A DNA stretch of 64,000 nt from Ilumatobacter coccineus YM16-304 (GTDB lineage Bacteria; Actinomycetota; Acidimicrobiia; Acidimicrobiales; Ilumatobacteraceae), in assembly GCF_000348785.1 (NCBI RefSeq), contig NC_020520.1, positions 1,488,001 through 1,552,000 of the forward strand, given 5' to 3'. Each line of letters starts with the position of its first letter. Position 1 is the stretch's first letter. The notes under the pieces are model-generated. The model did not search any database and was not told the DNA's origin. It saw only the letters and a list, made by a program, of their open reading frames with translations. The translations under genes and the position numbers were made by a program. Shown here one piece after another: positions 17,201 to 25,071 of the stretch.

Positions 17201-19905
17201 GCGAGTCGGCCGAGGCCGTTGGAGAAGGCGGCGAGTCCGCCGCGACCCTTCTTGTCGAGCGGGATCGCCTGGTGCTCGCGTCCGTCGAGGATGTTGCCGA
17301 TGAGACCGGTCAGGATCGTCGACGGGCCCACCTCGACGAAGGTCCGGGCACCCCGCTCGTACATCGACTCGATCATCTCGACGAAGCGCACCGGGTTCGA
17401 CAACTGTCGGGCGAGCTGAGCTCTGATCTCACCCGTGTCGGCCGGATACGGCGCAGCGGTCTCGTTGGCGTGCACCGGCACGGTGGGCGCAGCGAAGTCG
17501 ACGCCGTCGAGGAACGACGCGAACGCATCGCTCGCACCGCTCACGACCGGCGAATGGAAGGCGGTGGCGACCGGAAGACGCTTGGCCGCCACACCGGCGG
17601 CAGCGAGTTCGGCCTCGATCTGTTCGATCGCGTCGGTCGGCCCCGACAACACCACCTGGCGGTGGCTGTTGTGGTTGGCCACGACGACCTCGGCACTCGA
17701 CTGGTCGACGATGGAGCGAACCGCGTCGATCGTGCCGGTCACGGCGGTCATCGACCCCGAGATCTGTGCGGCCTCGGCCATGAGCACGCCGCGTTGCTTG
17801 GCGACGCGGAGCATGTCGGCGGCCGTCAACGCACCCGACGCGTGCAGCGCGGTGATCTCACCGAAGCTGTGTCCGCCGACGTGATCGGCTCGAAGGCCGA
17901 TCGACTCGAGGACTCGGAGCATGGCGAGACTCGTCGCGCCGATCGCTGGTTGCGCCCAGTGTGTGGCGGTGAGCAACGACTGGTTTGCGGTGTCGGCACC
18001 CGACTCGAACGACGTGATCGGAAAAACCACCTCGTGCAGTGACCGGTCGTCCCAGTCCATGTCGGCGGCGAGGTCCCAGGCGCTGATCGCTGCCCCGGAG
18101 TTGATCGCGAGGCCGGACCCCATGTGCAGGTACTGGCTTCCCTGGCCGGGGAAGACGAACGCGACGTCGCCGGTCGCTTGCCCGGTGCCGTAGTGGATGC
18201 CGGCCGGGGTCGACATCGACTGCGCCGGGTCGCTCGCGATCCAGGCGATCGCCTGATCGAGCTTGGCGGCGAGGTCGGCCTCGTCGGTGGCGGTGATGGC
18301 GAGGCGGACGGCCGCCTCGGCGCGATACGCGCGTTGGCTGGTCTGCGCGAGATGAGCGAGGTAGCCGCCGAGGGTGGCGGCGTCGGCATGCTCGCGTGCC
18401 TGGTGCATCAGGTCGGCCGGGTCGTTTCCGCACAGCACGACGAGTTCGACGTCGGCCGTGCGCAGCCGCGGGGCGCGCGGCCCATCACCGGTGTACTCCG
18501 ACAGGGTGATGTGGAAGTTCGATCCGCCGAAGCCGAACGAGCTGACCGAGCCGCGTCGCTCGTGATCGGAGCTGCGCACCCACGGACGGGTGGTGGTGTT
18601 GAGGTGGAACGGGGAGTTCTCGAGGTCGAGAATCGGGTTCGGAGCATCGATCTTGGCGGTCTGCGGCAGGACCTTGTGGTGCAGCGCCATGACGACCTTG
18701 AACAACCCGGCGGCGCCTGCAGCGGCTTTGGTGTGACCGATCTGGCTCTTCACCGAGCCGAGCGCGCACCACTGACGATCGGTGCGACCGCTCGCGTCGA
18801 ACGCGAGCTCGAGGCCGCCGAACTCGGCGGCATCGCCGGCGACGGTGCCGGTGCCGTGCGCTTCGACCAGTTCGACGGTGTCGGGCCCGTAGTCCGCTTT
18901 GGAGTAGGCGTTGGTGAGCGCTCGGGCCTGACCCGACGACACGGGGGCGTACACGCTCTTCGACTTGCCGTCGGAGCTCGCGCCCACGCCGTTGACCACG
19001 CAGTAGATGTCGTTGCCGTCGCGTTCGGCGTCGTCGAGGCGCTTCAGTGCGACCATCCCGATGCCCTCGCCGAGCATGGTGCCGTCGGCCTGGTCGGAGA
19101 ACGGACGGATGTCTTCGGACTTCGACAGCGCCGGTGTCTTCGAGAAGCACATGTACATGAAGATGTCGTTCATGGTGTCGACGCCGCCGGCGATGACGAG
19201 GTCGCTGTCGCCGAGGTACAGCTCGTTGACGCCCATCGAGATCGCCGAGAACGACGATGCGCACGCGGCGTCGGTGACGCAGTTGGTGCCGCCGAAGTCG
19301 AGCCGGTTGGCGATCCGGCCGGCGACCACGTTGCCGAGCAGCCCGGGGAACGTGCTCTCGGTCCACTCGGGGTGCAGCGCCAGGATCTGATCGCACGCCG
19401 CCTGCGCGGCGTTTTCGGGGATGCCGGCTCGGCGCATGCCCTGGAGCCACATGGGGCGGTTCATCCGGCTGGCCATCGCACCGAACAACTCTTGACCCGA
19501 GGTGACACCGAGGATCACCGACGCGCGGCTGCGGTCGAGTTCGCTGAACTGGCCGCGGGTTGCGTCATCGAGCACGCGCTGGGCGACGATGAGCGCCAGC
19601 AACTGCGCCGTGTCGGTGGACGGCATGACGCTCGGCGGCACACCGAATCCCAGCGCGTCGAAGTCGATGGGGTCGAGGAAGCCGCCACGCCGACCGTAGG
19701 TCTTGTCGGGGACCGACGGGTCGGGATCGTAGTGATCGTCGATCAGCCAGTGCGTCGAGGGCACGTCGGTCATCCGGTCGGCACCCGAGAGGATGTCGTT
19801 CCAGAAGCCGGTGGAGTCGATCGAGCCGGGGAACAGCGCCGACACGCCGACCACCGCGATGGGCGGTCGAGTCGTTTGCGAGGTGACGGTCGAAGTGATG
19901 GTCAT
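14284..19905 (-). CDS. PUFA/secondary-lipid synthase subunit: KS-AT-3xACP-KR (PfaA-like)
   Basis: A 1873-aa synthase. Ketosynthase about 14-470 (C215 in DAACASS, H350 in EAHGTGT, H391); malonyl-type acyltransferase about 580-890 (FPGQGSQ, S680 in GHSFGE, H784 in AFHSP); Ala/Pro linkers (about 960-1000 and 1050-1092); three tandem acyl carrier domains with phosphopantetheine serines S1130, S1235 and S1328, each in LGIDSIKR; ketoreductase about 1400-1870 (GGGRGVT, S1761/S1762, Y1775). The chain ends right after the KR, without the C-terminal DH typical of PfaA. The ATG at 19905 has AAGGA 6 nt upstream; longer readings run through pfaD in another frame. The gap to pfaD is 22 nt. The ACPs need a phosphopantetheinyl transferase not seen in this window. 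Confidence 0.92.
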   Translation of the reverse strand: MTITSTVTSQTTRPPIAVVGVSALFPGSIDSTGFWNDILSGADRMTDVPSTHWLIDDHYDPDPSVPDKTYGRRGGFLDPIDFDALGFGVPPSVMPSTDTAQLLALIVAQRVLDDATRGQFSELDRSRASVILGVTSGQELFGAMASRMNRPMWLQGMRRAGIPENAAQAACDQILALHPEWTESTFPGLLGNVVAGRIANRLDFGGTNCVTDAACASSFSAISMGVNELYLGDSDLVIAGGVDTMNDIFMYMCFSKTPALSKSEDIRPFSDQADGTMLGEGIGMVALKRLDDAERDGNDIYCVVNGVGASSDGKSKSVYAPVSSGQARALTNAYSKADYGPDTVELVEAHGTGTVAGDAAEFGGLELAFDASGRTDRQWCALGSVKSQIGHTKAAAGAAGLFKVVMALHHKVLPQTAKIDAPNPILDLENSPFHLNTTTRPWVRSSDHERRGSVSSFGFGGSNFHITLSEYTGDGPRAPRLRTADVELVVLCGNDPADLMHQAREHADAATLGGYLAHLAQTSQRAYRAEAAVRLAITATDEADLAAKLDQAIAWIASDPAQSMSTPAGIHYGTGQATGDVAFVFPGQGSQYLHMGSGLAINSGAAISAWDLAADMDWDDRSLHEVVFPITSFESGADTANQSLLTATHWAQPAIGATSLAMLRVLESIGLRADHVGGHSFGEITALHASGALTAADMLRVAKQRGVLMAEAAQISGSMTAVTGTIDAVRSIVDQSSAEVVVANHNSHRQVVLSGPTDAIEQIEAELAAAGVAAKRLPVATAFHSPVVSGASDAFASFLDGVDFAAPTVPVHANETAAPYPADTGEIRAQLARQLSNPVRFVEMIESMYERGARTFVEVGPSTILTGLIGNILDGREHQAIPLDKKGRGGLAAFSNGLGRLAAAGIDMDFGALWDEYGDLPNPHDAEAPKLAIAIAGSNHDSPYPPHDLTELAEANPVTAPVPPTPAPATPAPATAAPAPAPAPAPAPAAPDAAVLAAYQNAQQQTAAAHTAYLNTMAQAHSAFLDAAQQGIAVLGQLAGAEVSDIAPPAPAAPVPAPRVAAPAPAPAPAPAPAPAPAPAPAPAPAPVAAAADAPDMTALLLGVVSDRTGYPTDMLDRDMELESDLGIDSIKRVEILSAMQDLVPDLPDVDLSVMAGLATLGQITDYLTDQLDTAPTPAPAPAPAPAPAPAPVAAAPAAPDMTALLLGVVSDRTGYPTDMLDRDMELESDLGIDSIKRVEILSAMQDLIPDLPDVDLSVMAGLATLGQITDYLTDQLDTAPAPAPVAAAADAPDMTALLLGVVSDRTGYPTDMLDRDMELESDLGIDSIKRVEILSAMQDLVPDLPDVDLSVMAGLATLGQITDYLTDQLDTAPTPSFGRFVVRAEAAPMANAPTPGLSDGTIAITDDGGGVAPALASLLGDQGVRTVVVPTDDPLTHSGVIHLGNLRPVDDAAAAATRNREAFQTAQAFAANAADGGLLVLVDGQDGAFGTSAAAHPTDVWSSGLAALARTAALEWPDVTVRAIDIERGQRSPEAIAASIAVELLGGGPTPEVGIAADGSRAVLSAVPIDVEPGTLPLDSSDVVVVSGGGRGVTAATMIELARSSSATFVLLGRSRLGDEPEHFRAAIDDAELKRAALDAATAAGDTVTPAELDRVVGQVTANREIRATIAAIEHAGGAAHYRAVDITDLAAVEQTLAAIRNEIGAITAVVHGAGVLADKLIVEKTTDQFDRVFDTKVVGLRNLLSATAADDLKVLCLFSSVAARTGNVGQADYAMANDVLNKVAISERARRGDRCLVKSLGWGPWAGGMVTPTLKRHFEALGVELIDLQVGAQMLVDELSSPQSDQVEVVLGGGVLTTSVTTAAPLAQVSA
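15784..16626 (-). repeat. Three near-identical ACP-coding DNA repeats
   Basis: Units at 16375-16626, 16063-16311 and 15784-16032 encode ACP1, ACP2 and ACP3 of the PfaA-like protein. Each spans about 250 bp and they are almost identical at the nucleotide level (ACP2 differs by Val to Ile in DLIPDL). The units are joined by Ala-Pro linkers built from GGTGCC/GGTGCGGGT-type short repeats. They are coding repeats, not CRISPR or mobile DNA. Confidence 0.95.
16630..16725 (-). repeat. Low-complexity Ala-Pro linker repeat
   Basis: On the plus strand this reads as a run of GGTGCC, GGGGCT and GGTGCG hexamers; on the minus strand it encodes (AP)n, residues about 1061-1092, between a helical spacer and ACP1. 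A second such run lies at 16936-16995. The linkers probably give the carrier domains freedom to move and may vary in length between strains. Confidence 0.85.
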
Positions 19906-19927
19906 CGGGTCCTTCGGAGGCGGTCGT

Positions 19928-21562
19928 TCAGTCGAGCGGGCGTGGGTGGTAGCGGAACGCCGGTGCGGGAACCGGCACGCCGTAGGTGCGGAACTGGTGG
20001 GCGCGGGTCGTGACGGCGGCCCCTTCGAGCAGGTTCTTCGCGACCTGGGCGACCGTCCGGTTGGCGGGGTCGTCGAGGAACGAGCCCGACACCCAGGCGT
20101 TGAACGCGCCCATCGCCGGGCCGCACCAGATCTGGAAGTCGAGGCGGCGCTCGGTCGCACCGTCGATCGACCATCGGCTCGACAGGCCCAGGTAGCTGCG
20201 GAACGTGAGCGCCATCTTGTGGCGCGGGTTTCGTTCGGCCTCGGCGACCTGCTCGGGGTCTCGCTCGTTCCAGAACTCGCGCGTGGTCCGCCACGACTCG
20301 TCGACCGAGGCACCGAGGATCTTCTGTTCGAGTTCGTCGAGTTCGTGGCGGGGGATCTCGTCGAGCGATGCGTAGGTGGTGTACAGGTCGTGCAGCCGGC
20401 GGGCTCTCGGTGCGAACATCGTGCCGCGCTTCAGGACCTGGAGGTCGACGCCGAGTTCGAACATGTCGGCCGCGGGCGCCATGGCGACGTCGGCGATGTC
20501 GGCGGCGGCGAGCATCTGCTTGCCCTCGGTCGAGAGGCCCGATTCGACGCACGCTTCGTTGACCGTGCCGGTGAGTACGTATGCCGCGCCGAGACCGAAC
20601 GCGGCGGCCGCCGCCTGTGGGGTCCCGATGCCGCCGGCGGCACCCAGGCGGATCGGGCGGGTGTAGCCGTGCGCGGCGACGGCTTCGTCACGGACGGCCT
20701 GGATCGACGAGAACAACGGTCCGAGGGGTCGGTTGTCGGTGTGGCCGCCGCTGTCGCTCTCGACGGTGATGTCTTCGGCGACCGGCAGGCGGGCGGCGAG
20801 TTGCGCCTCGTCGCGGGTCAGCAACCCCTCGGCGACGAGCGCGTCGAGCATGGCCGGCGGCGCCGGGTGCACGAAGTGGCGGGCCACCTCCGGCCGCGAG
20901 ATCTTCGCGAACACGGCGTTGGGGCGGCGGACGACGCCGGCGGCGTCGACGTGCACGCCGTGGTAGGCGTAGCGCACGATCGCAGGCGTGAGCGACATGT
21001 AGGCGGCCGCGGAGACGCGGCGCACACCGCGAGTGATGTAGAGGTCGGCGACCGCCGCCTCGAGTGCCGGTTCCTGTGGCGAGTGGATGAGGTTGCAGCC
21101 CCACGGGAGGTCGTCGTGGCCGAGCGCGGCGACGAGCTCGTCGATCGCTGTGCTCACCACGTCACGGCTCAGCCCGGCAGCACCGAAGAATCCGAGGCCG
21201 CCGGCGCGAGCGATCTCGATCACGAGTCGGGTGGTGGCGATGCCGTTGGCCATGGCCCCGGTGACGTACGGGAACCGGGCGCCGTGTGTCTCGTTGAAAC
21301 TCCGATCGCCGAGCCACTCGGGGTACATGGCGGGGAGCGCGGCGCTCACCGGCCACGCTCCTGGCGTGTCGGCGTCGACCAGAGAGCCGCCGGTGGCGAT
21401 GCCGCGCCGACCGGTCTGCGGATCGATCACCACGAACGACGGCGAACGAAACGCTTCGATCGCGCTGGTGATCTCGGCGTCGGCGAACGCGGGGGAGTCG
21501 ACGCCGCGCCAACCTCCGATGATGGTGGCGCCGCCGAGGATCGGTGGTGTCGTGGTCGGCAT
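19928..21562 (-). CDS. pfaD: PfaD-type enoylreductase of PUFA synthase (FMN TIM barrel)
   Basis: A 544-aa PfaD-family protein, the trans-acting enoylreductase of PUFA synthases; it uses NADPH and FMN in a nitronate-monooxygenase-like TIM barrel. Family marks are PYVTGAMANGIA, the glycine-rich AAGGIGTPQAAAAAF, VLTGTVNEACVESGLS and the DIADVAMAPAADMFELGV stretch that is characteristic of PfaD. It is first in the synthase operon. The ATG at 21562 (or GTG at 21565) has no Shine-Dalgarno sequence; instead the stop of a 15-codon leader ORF overlaps the ATG as TGATG, so translation is probably coupled to the leader. A separate ER gene beside the large subunits is normal for this enzyme class. Confidence 0.93.
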   Translation of the reverse strand: MPTTTPPILGGATIIGGWRGVDSPAFADAEITSAIEAFRSPSFVVIDPQTGRRGIATGGSLVDADTPGAWPVSAALPAMYPEWLGDRSFNETHGARFPYVTGAMANGIATTRLVIEIARAGGLGFFGAAGLSRDVVSTAIDELVAALGHDDLPWGCNLIHSPQEPALEAAVADLYITRGVRRVSAAAYMSLTPAIVRYAYHGVHVDAAGVVRRPNAVFAKISRPEVARHFVHPAPPAMLDALVAEGLLTRDEAQLAARLPVAEDITVESDSGGHTDNRPLGPLFSSIQAVRDEAVAAHGYTRPIRLGAAGGIGTPQAAAAAFGLGAAYVLTGTVNEACVESGLSTEGKQMLAAADIADVAMAPAADMFELGVDLQVLKRGTMFAPRARRLHDLYTTYASLDEIPRHELDELEQKILGASVDESWRTTREFWNERDPEQVAEAERNPRHKMALTFRSYLGLSSRWSIDGATERRLDFQIWCGPAMGAFNAWVSGSFLDDPANRTVAQVAKNLLEGAAVTTRAHQFRTYGVPVPAPAFRYHPRPLD

Positions 21563-21609
21563 CACGCCGGCACGAGCGCGACGTGAGCGGAACCGGACGA
21601 CTGGGGCAT
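21562..21609 (-). CDS. Putative 15-aa leader peptide coupled to pfaD
   Basis: The frame ATG...TGA encodes MPQSSGSAHVALVPA. Its TGA overlaps the pfaD ATG by one base (TGATG). Its ATG lies 7 nt after TATCCT, the same -10-to-start spacing seen at other genes here, so the operon mRNA would begin at or next to this ATG. GGAG also sits 2 nt before it. As pfaD has no ribosome binding site of its own, ribosomes ending on this ORF would be the natural source of pfaD initiation. Whether the peptide has a sensing role is unknown. This is inference from sequence layout. Confidence 0.5.
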   Translation of the reverse strand: MPQSSGSAHVALVPA

Positions 21610-21699
21610 GTCTCCGAGGATACGCCGCGACCGTTCCGACCCGAGCGGTCGAGTTGGCAACGCGTCGCCGATGCGCCGTTACGCCTGGTCACGTACTAT
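21610..21699. promoter_or_regulatory. Divergent promoter region of the lipid synthase operon and its SARP gene
   Basis: Minus strand: TATCCT (21622-21617) is the likely -10 of the leader/pfaD operon. No TTGAC-like -35 is found at 17-18 nt; in its place are GGTCG repeats (minus strand) at 21632-21628 and 21641-21637, 9 nt apart, plus an inverted CGACC copy forming CGACC-N5-GGTCG. SARP activators typically bind short direct repeats near the -35. Plus strand: TACTAT (21694-21699) lies 7 nt before the regulator's GTG. The region fits joint control by the adjacent regulator, but no binding is shown. Confidence 0.45.
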
Positions 21700-21706
21700 C
21701 GGCGGT

Positions 21707-24580
21707 GTGCGTATCCAGGTGCTCGGCGACGTTGCGGTCTCCCACGACACGGTGTCGCACGCACGCCCAGTCGGCGGCGGTCGACACCGGCTGATCCTGG
21801 CGCTGTTGGCGGCTCGTGCCGGGCGCACGATCGCCGAGGATGCGCTGATCGAGGCGATCTGGCCGAACGACCCACCCAAGTCGGCTCGTACCGCGCTGCA
21901 GACCTATGTGTCGGAGCTGCGCGACCTCTTCGAGCCCGATCGCCCGCGGCGATCGACGGGTTCGGTGATCGCCACCGAATCCACCGGGTACCGGTTGCGA
22001 GTCGGTGCCGGCTGGCGTCTCGACTCGCTCGATCTCGAACAGGCTGCGTCGGCGGCCGATGTCGGTGCGGCGACGCTCGATCGACTGCTCGACGGGTGGG
22101 GTGAACCGTTCGCCGAACTCGGTGACCATCCCGATCTCGTCGCCGCCTCGGTGCGCGTGCGCGAGGCGCACGCCCGTGTCGTCGAACGTCGGGCCGACAT
22201 CGAGTTGGCACAGGGCGGGGGAGCGCGACTCGTCGACCTGTTGCGTGACGCGGTGTCGACGCATCCGTATCGAGAGCGTCTCGTCGAGCAGCTCGTGATC
22301 GCGCTGTACCGGTCGGGCGACCAGCGCGGCGCACTGAGCGCGTGCCGCGAGTACACGACGCGCATGCGTGCCGACCTCGGACTCGAGCCCGGCCCGTCGA
22401 TCACGGCCCTCGAGCACGCGGTGCTCGAACACGCCGAGGACGAGATCGACGTGCTGGCGGGTGGGGCGCTGGCGGGTGGAGCGGCTGCTCCGTCGTCGGC
22501 GCCGGCTCGGGTTCGGCGATCCCGCGTCGACCTCGTCGGCCGGGCCGACGACCTCGCCCGACTCCGCGATGCCGTCGAGTCGAGCCCCGCCGTCACGATC
22601 GTGGGGCCGAGCGGTGTCGGCAAGACCGCGCTCGCGTTGGCGTTCGTCGACCAGGTCGGCGTCGACACGGTGGCCGCCGTCGACGTCGCCGAACTCGCAG
22701 TGGCCGACGAACCATCGATCTGGCGCGCGCTCGCCGACGAGCTCGGCGTCGGCGAGCAACCACACGTCGATCTGGCGGCGAGCGTCGTCGACAACGTTCG
22801 CCGCACCGATGCCACCGTCGTCATCGACACCGCCGAGGTGGCGATCGGTGCTGTCGGTGCCGTGGTCGGCCGGCTCGCCGCCGATCGGCGTGGCACGTGC
22901 CTCGTGACCTCACAGGTCGGACTCGACGTCGCGGAGGCGTCGGTGATGCGGCTCGGACCGTTGCAGGCAGCCGATGCCTCGGCGATGGTGACGTCGCAGC
23001 TCGAACAACCAGGTCGCCACGACCCCGAACAGCTCGAGCGTCTCGTCGACCGGCTCGACGGGATTCCGCTCGCGCTCGAGATCGCGGCGGCGCGAGTCGG
23101 CGATCTCGGCGTGACCGACACGCTCGCCTCGCTCGAACGACGCGGCGAGTTGCTCGCCCCCGACGACGGTCGACCGCTTCGCCACCGCAGTACGGCTGCC
23201 GCGGCTGCGTGGAGCATCGCGCAGCTCGATTCGACGACCCGCGTGCTGCTGCGACGGTTGGCGACGCATCGCGGTGCCTTCGATCTCGCCACGGCCTGCC
23301 ACATCTGGTCGTCTGCGCCACTCGACGACACCGCGGTGGAGCAGGGGCTCGCCGACCTCGTCAGCCGATCGCTCGTCGTACGCGTCGACCTCGACGATCG
23401 CAGCGAGTACCGCGTGCTCGACACCGTTCGTTCGGCGATACTCGGTGACGCGAGCGATCCGGGTGAGTCGGTCGCCGAGCACGAGATGTGGCTCGCCGAG
23501 GCGGTGCTCGAAACCGCGCAGGCCGAGATGTTCAACTCGCCGTCGGTACTCCGGGTGGGGCAGGTGGCGGGCGAACTGGCTCGGGCGCACGACATTCTTC
23601 ATGCAGCGGGCGACGGTCGCGAACTGGTGCTCGCCGGATGCGCCGCACTGTGGTGGCCCACACAGGGTCGCAACGTCGAAGGGCTCGAGTTGATCGAGCG
23701 AGCTCTGCGCACGCACAAGGCGACGGCGCCGCCCGTGCTGTATCGACTCGTCGCCGGCGTGGCATCGTTCGTCAGCTACGCGGCCGGTGACGTGCGCAAG
23801 ACCAGCGCACTGCTCGACGAGATGGGCAGCGAAGGCATGGCCGAGCTGGTGCCCAACGTCCGGCTCAACATCGAAGGCTCGGCCGCCTTCAACTCGGGCC
23901 GGTACGACGACGCGGTGGCGGCCTATCGCGAACTCATCACGCATCATCCCGAGCCGACCGGCCCGAAGCTGCTCGTCATGTGGCTCTTCGGAAATGCGCT
24001 CTGGTATGCCGGGCAGTTCGACGAGTCCATCGAGGCGTACCGCGATCTGCGTCGCACCGCCGAATCGGTCGGCAGCTCGAACAGCGTCGCGCTGTCGCTG
24101 CGCTTCGAGGCCATGGTGCACGCCGAGACGGGCGAGCTCGATCGTGCCTGGCGCCTGGTGGAGCGGGGGCTCGCGGCGGCGACTCGGTTGGGTGACCCGT
24201 CGAGTGTGTGCCAGGCGGAGGTCGCCGCTGCGGTCGTCGCCCATCGTTCCGACGCACTCGACCTCGCCGAGCAGTATGCCCTCGACGCCATCCGGTCGAC
24301 GCTTCGCCCCTTCGACCTGTTCACTCAGCGAGCGGCGCCGACGATCGTCGCCGCCATTGCACTCGAACGCGATGATCCGAAACGAGCGGCGCTCGCGCTG
24401 GGGTGGTACCTCGACTATCTCGACCGGACCGGCCAGCTGCCGGTGGTGGCGACTCGCGAGATGGCTGCGCGCGTCGAAGCGGAGACGCGCGAGCGGTTGG
24501 GCCCCGCCGAGTACGGACGACTCGCCGGACGCGGCGCCGCGCTGAGCCTCGCCGAGCTCTACGACGAACTCGCGGGCTAG
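21707..24580 (+). CDS. AfsR/SARP-type regulator with NB-ARC ATPase and TPR domains
   Basis: A 957-aa transcription factor. Winged-helix OmpR-like DNA-binding domain about 1-95 (begins RIQVLGDVAV, with LLAARAGRTIAEDALIEAIWP), bacterial transcriptional activation domain about 100-245, an NB-ARC/STAND ATPase from about 270 with P-loop GPSGVGKT (300-307) and DGIPLALEIAAARV, and a TPR-like C-terminus from about 640. The GTG at 21707 is chosen because the family begins at M-R-I-Q-V-L-G and TACTAT lies 7 nt upstream; ATGs further up fall before that -10. SARPs usually activate adjacent biosynthetic operons, and this gene is divergent from the lipid synthase operon. Its stop shares CTAG with the convergent pncC-like gene. 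Confidence 0.9.
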   Translation: MRIQVLGDVAVSHDTVSHARPVGGGRHRLILALLAARAGRTIAEDALIEAIWPNDPPKSARTALQTYVSELRDLFEPDRPRRSTGSVIATESTGYRLRVGAGWRLDSLDLEQAASAADVGAATLDRLLDGWGEPFAELGDHPDLVAASVRVREAHARVVERRADIELAQGGGARLVDLLRDAVSTHPYRERLVEQLVIALYRSGDQRGALSACREYTTRMRADLGLEPGPSITALEHAVLEHAEDEIDVLAGGALAGGAAAPSSAPARVRRSRVDLVGRADDLARLRDAVESSPAVTIVGPSGVGKTALALAFVDQVGVDTVAAVDVAELAVADEPSIWRALADELGVGEQPHVDLAASVVDNVRRTDATVVIDTAEVAIGAVGAVVGRLAADRRGTCLVTSQVGLDVAEASVMRLGPLQAADASAMVTSQLEQPGRHDPEQLERLVDRLDGIPLALEIAAARVGDLGVTDTLASLERRGELLAPDDGRPLRHRSTAAAAAWSIAQLDSTTRVLLRRLATHRGAFDLATACHIWSSAPLDDTAVEQGLADLVSRSLVVRVDLDDRSEYRVLDTVRSAILGDASDPGESVAEHEMWLAEAVLETAQAEMFNSPSVLRVGQVAGELARAHDILHAAGDGRELVLAGCAALWWPTQGRNVEGLELIERALRTHKATAPPVLYRLVAGVASFVSYAAGDVRKTSALLDEMGSEGMAELVPNVRLNIEGSAAFNSGRYDDAVAAYRELITHHPEPTGPKLLVMWLFGNALWYAGQFDESIEAYRDLRRTAESVGSSNSVALSLRFEAMVHAETGELDRAWRLVERGLAAATRLGDPSSVCQAEVAAAVVAHRSDALDLAEQYALDAIRSTLRPFDLFTQRAAPTIVAAIALERDDPKRAALALGWYLDYLDRTGQLPVVATREMAARVEAETRERLGPAEYGRLAGRGAALSLAELYDELAG

Positions 24581-25071
24581 CGAGCGAGTTCCTCGGCGAA
24601 CAGTTCGAGGGCCGCGGTCGCGAACGCCACCATGTTGGCGAGGCGGTCGTCGCTGCCGGTGAGCACGTGACGCGCCGCCTCGCTCGGGCCCGACACCGCG
24701 ACCCAGGCGTGGCCGGCCGGATCGCCGTACGGGTTGCCGGTCGGGCCGGTCGCGCCGCCTTCGCCGATGCCCCACGTCGCCCGCAGATGCGTCCGTGATG
24801 CCCGCGCCAGGTGTGTGGCCCACGGCTCGGACGCGCCGCGCAGCTTGCGCGGCCGCTCGACCGGGCCGGTGAGCATGCCGTCGAGCGCGTTGCGGGTGTA
24901 GACGACGCTGCCGCCGAGGTAGTACGCCGACGCACCGGGCACCGCGAGCAACGCGGTGGAGGCCAAGCCGCCACAGCTGCCTTCGCCGGTGGCGACGGTC
25001 TCGCCACGCGCTTTCAGGAGACGGCCGCACTCGGCGCCGATGTCGAGGAGTTCGCTCGGAAGCAAGCTCAT
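24577..25071 (-). CDS. CinA C-terminal domain protein (PncC-type NMN amidohydrolase)
   Basis: A 164-aa stand-alone CinA_C protein, the family of nicotinamide-nucleotide amidase PncC, which hydrolyses NMN to nicotinate mononucleotide in NAD recycling. The signature is GEGSCGGLASTALLAVPGAS followed by YYLGGSVVYTRNALDGML, and GIGEGGATGPTGNPYGDPAGHAWVAV later. The residue before SCGG is Gly-Glu-Gly rather than the usual A-E-S-x-T, a small departure from the family. The ATG at 25071 overlaps the stop of the upstream SDR (ATGA), so it is translationally coupled, last gene of a three-gene chain. The stop overlaps that of the convergent SARP gene. Confidence 0.85.
   Translation of the reverse strand: MSLLPSELLDIGAECGRLLKARGETVATGEGSCGGLASTALLAVPGASAYYLGGSVVYTRNALDGMLTGPVERPRKLRGASEPWATHLARASRTHLRATWGIGEGGATGPTGNPYGDPAGHAWVAVSGPSEAARHVLTGSDDRLANMVAFATAALELFAEELAR

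Noticed and set aside
21654-21659. TTGGCA as -35 of the SARP promoter
   Set aside because: It lies 34 nt before TACTAT, far outside the 16-19 nt range.
22910-25030. Open frame of about 700 codons on minus across the SARP gene
   Set aside because: Low-complexity Arg/His-rich translation without motifs, antisense to clear NB-ARC/TPR code.
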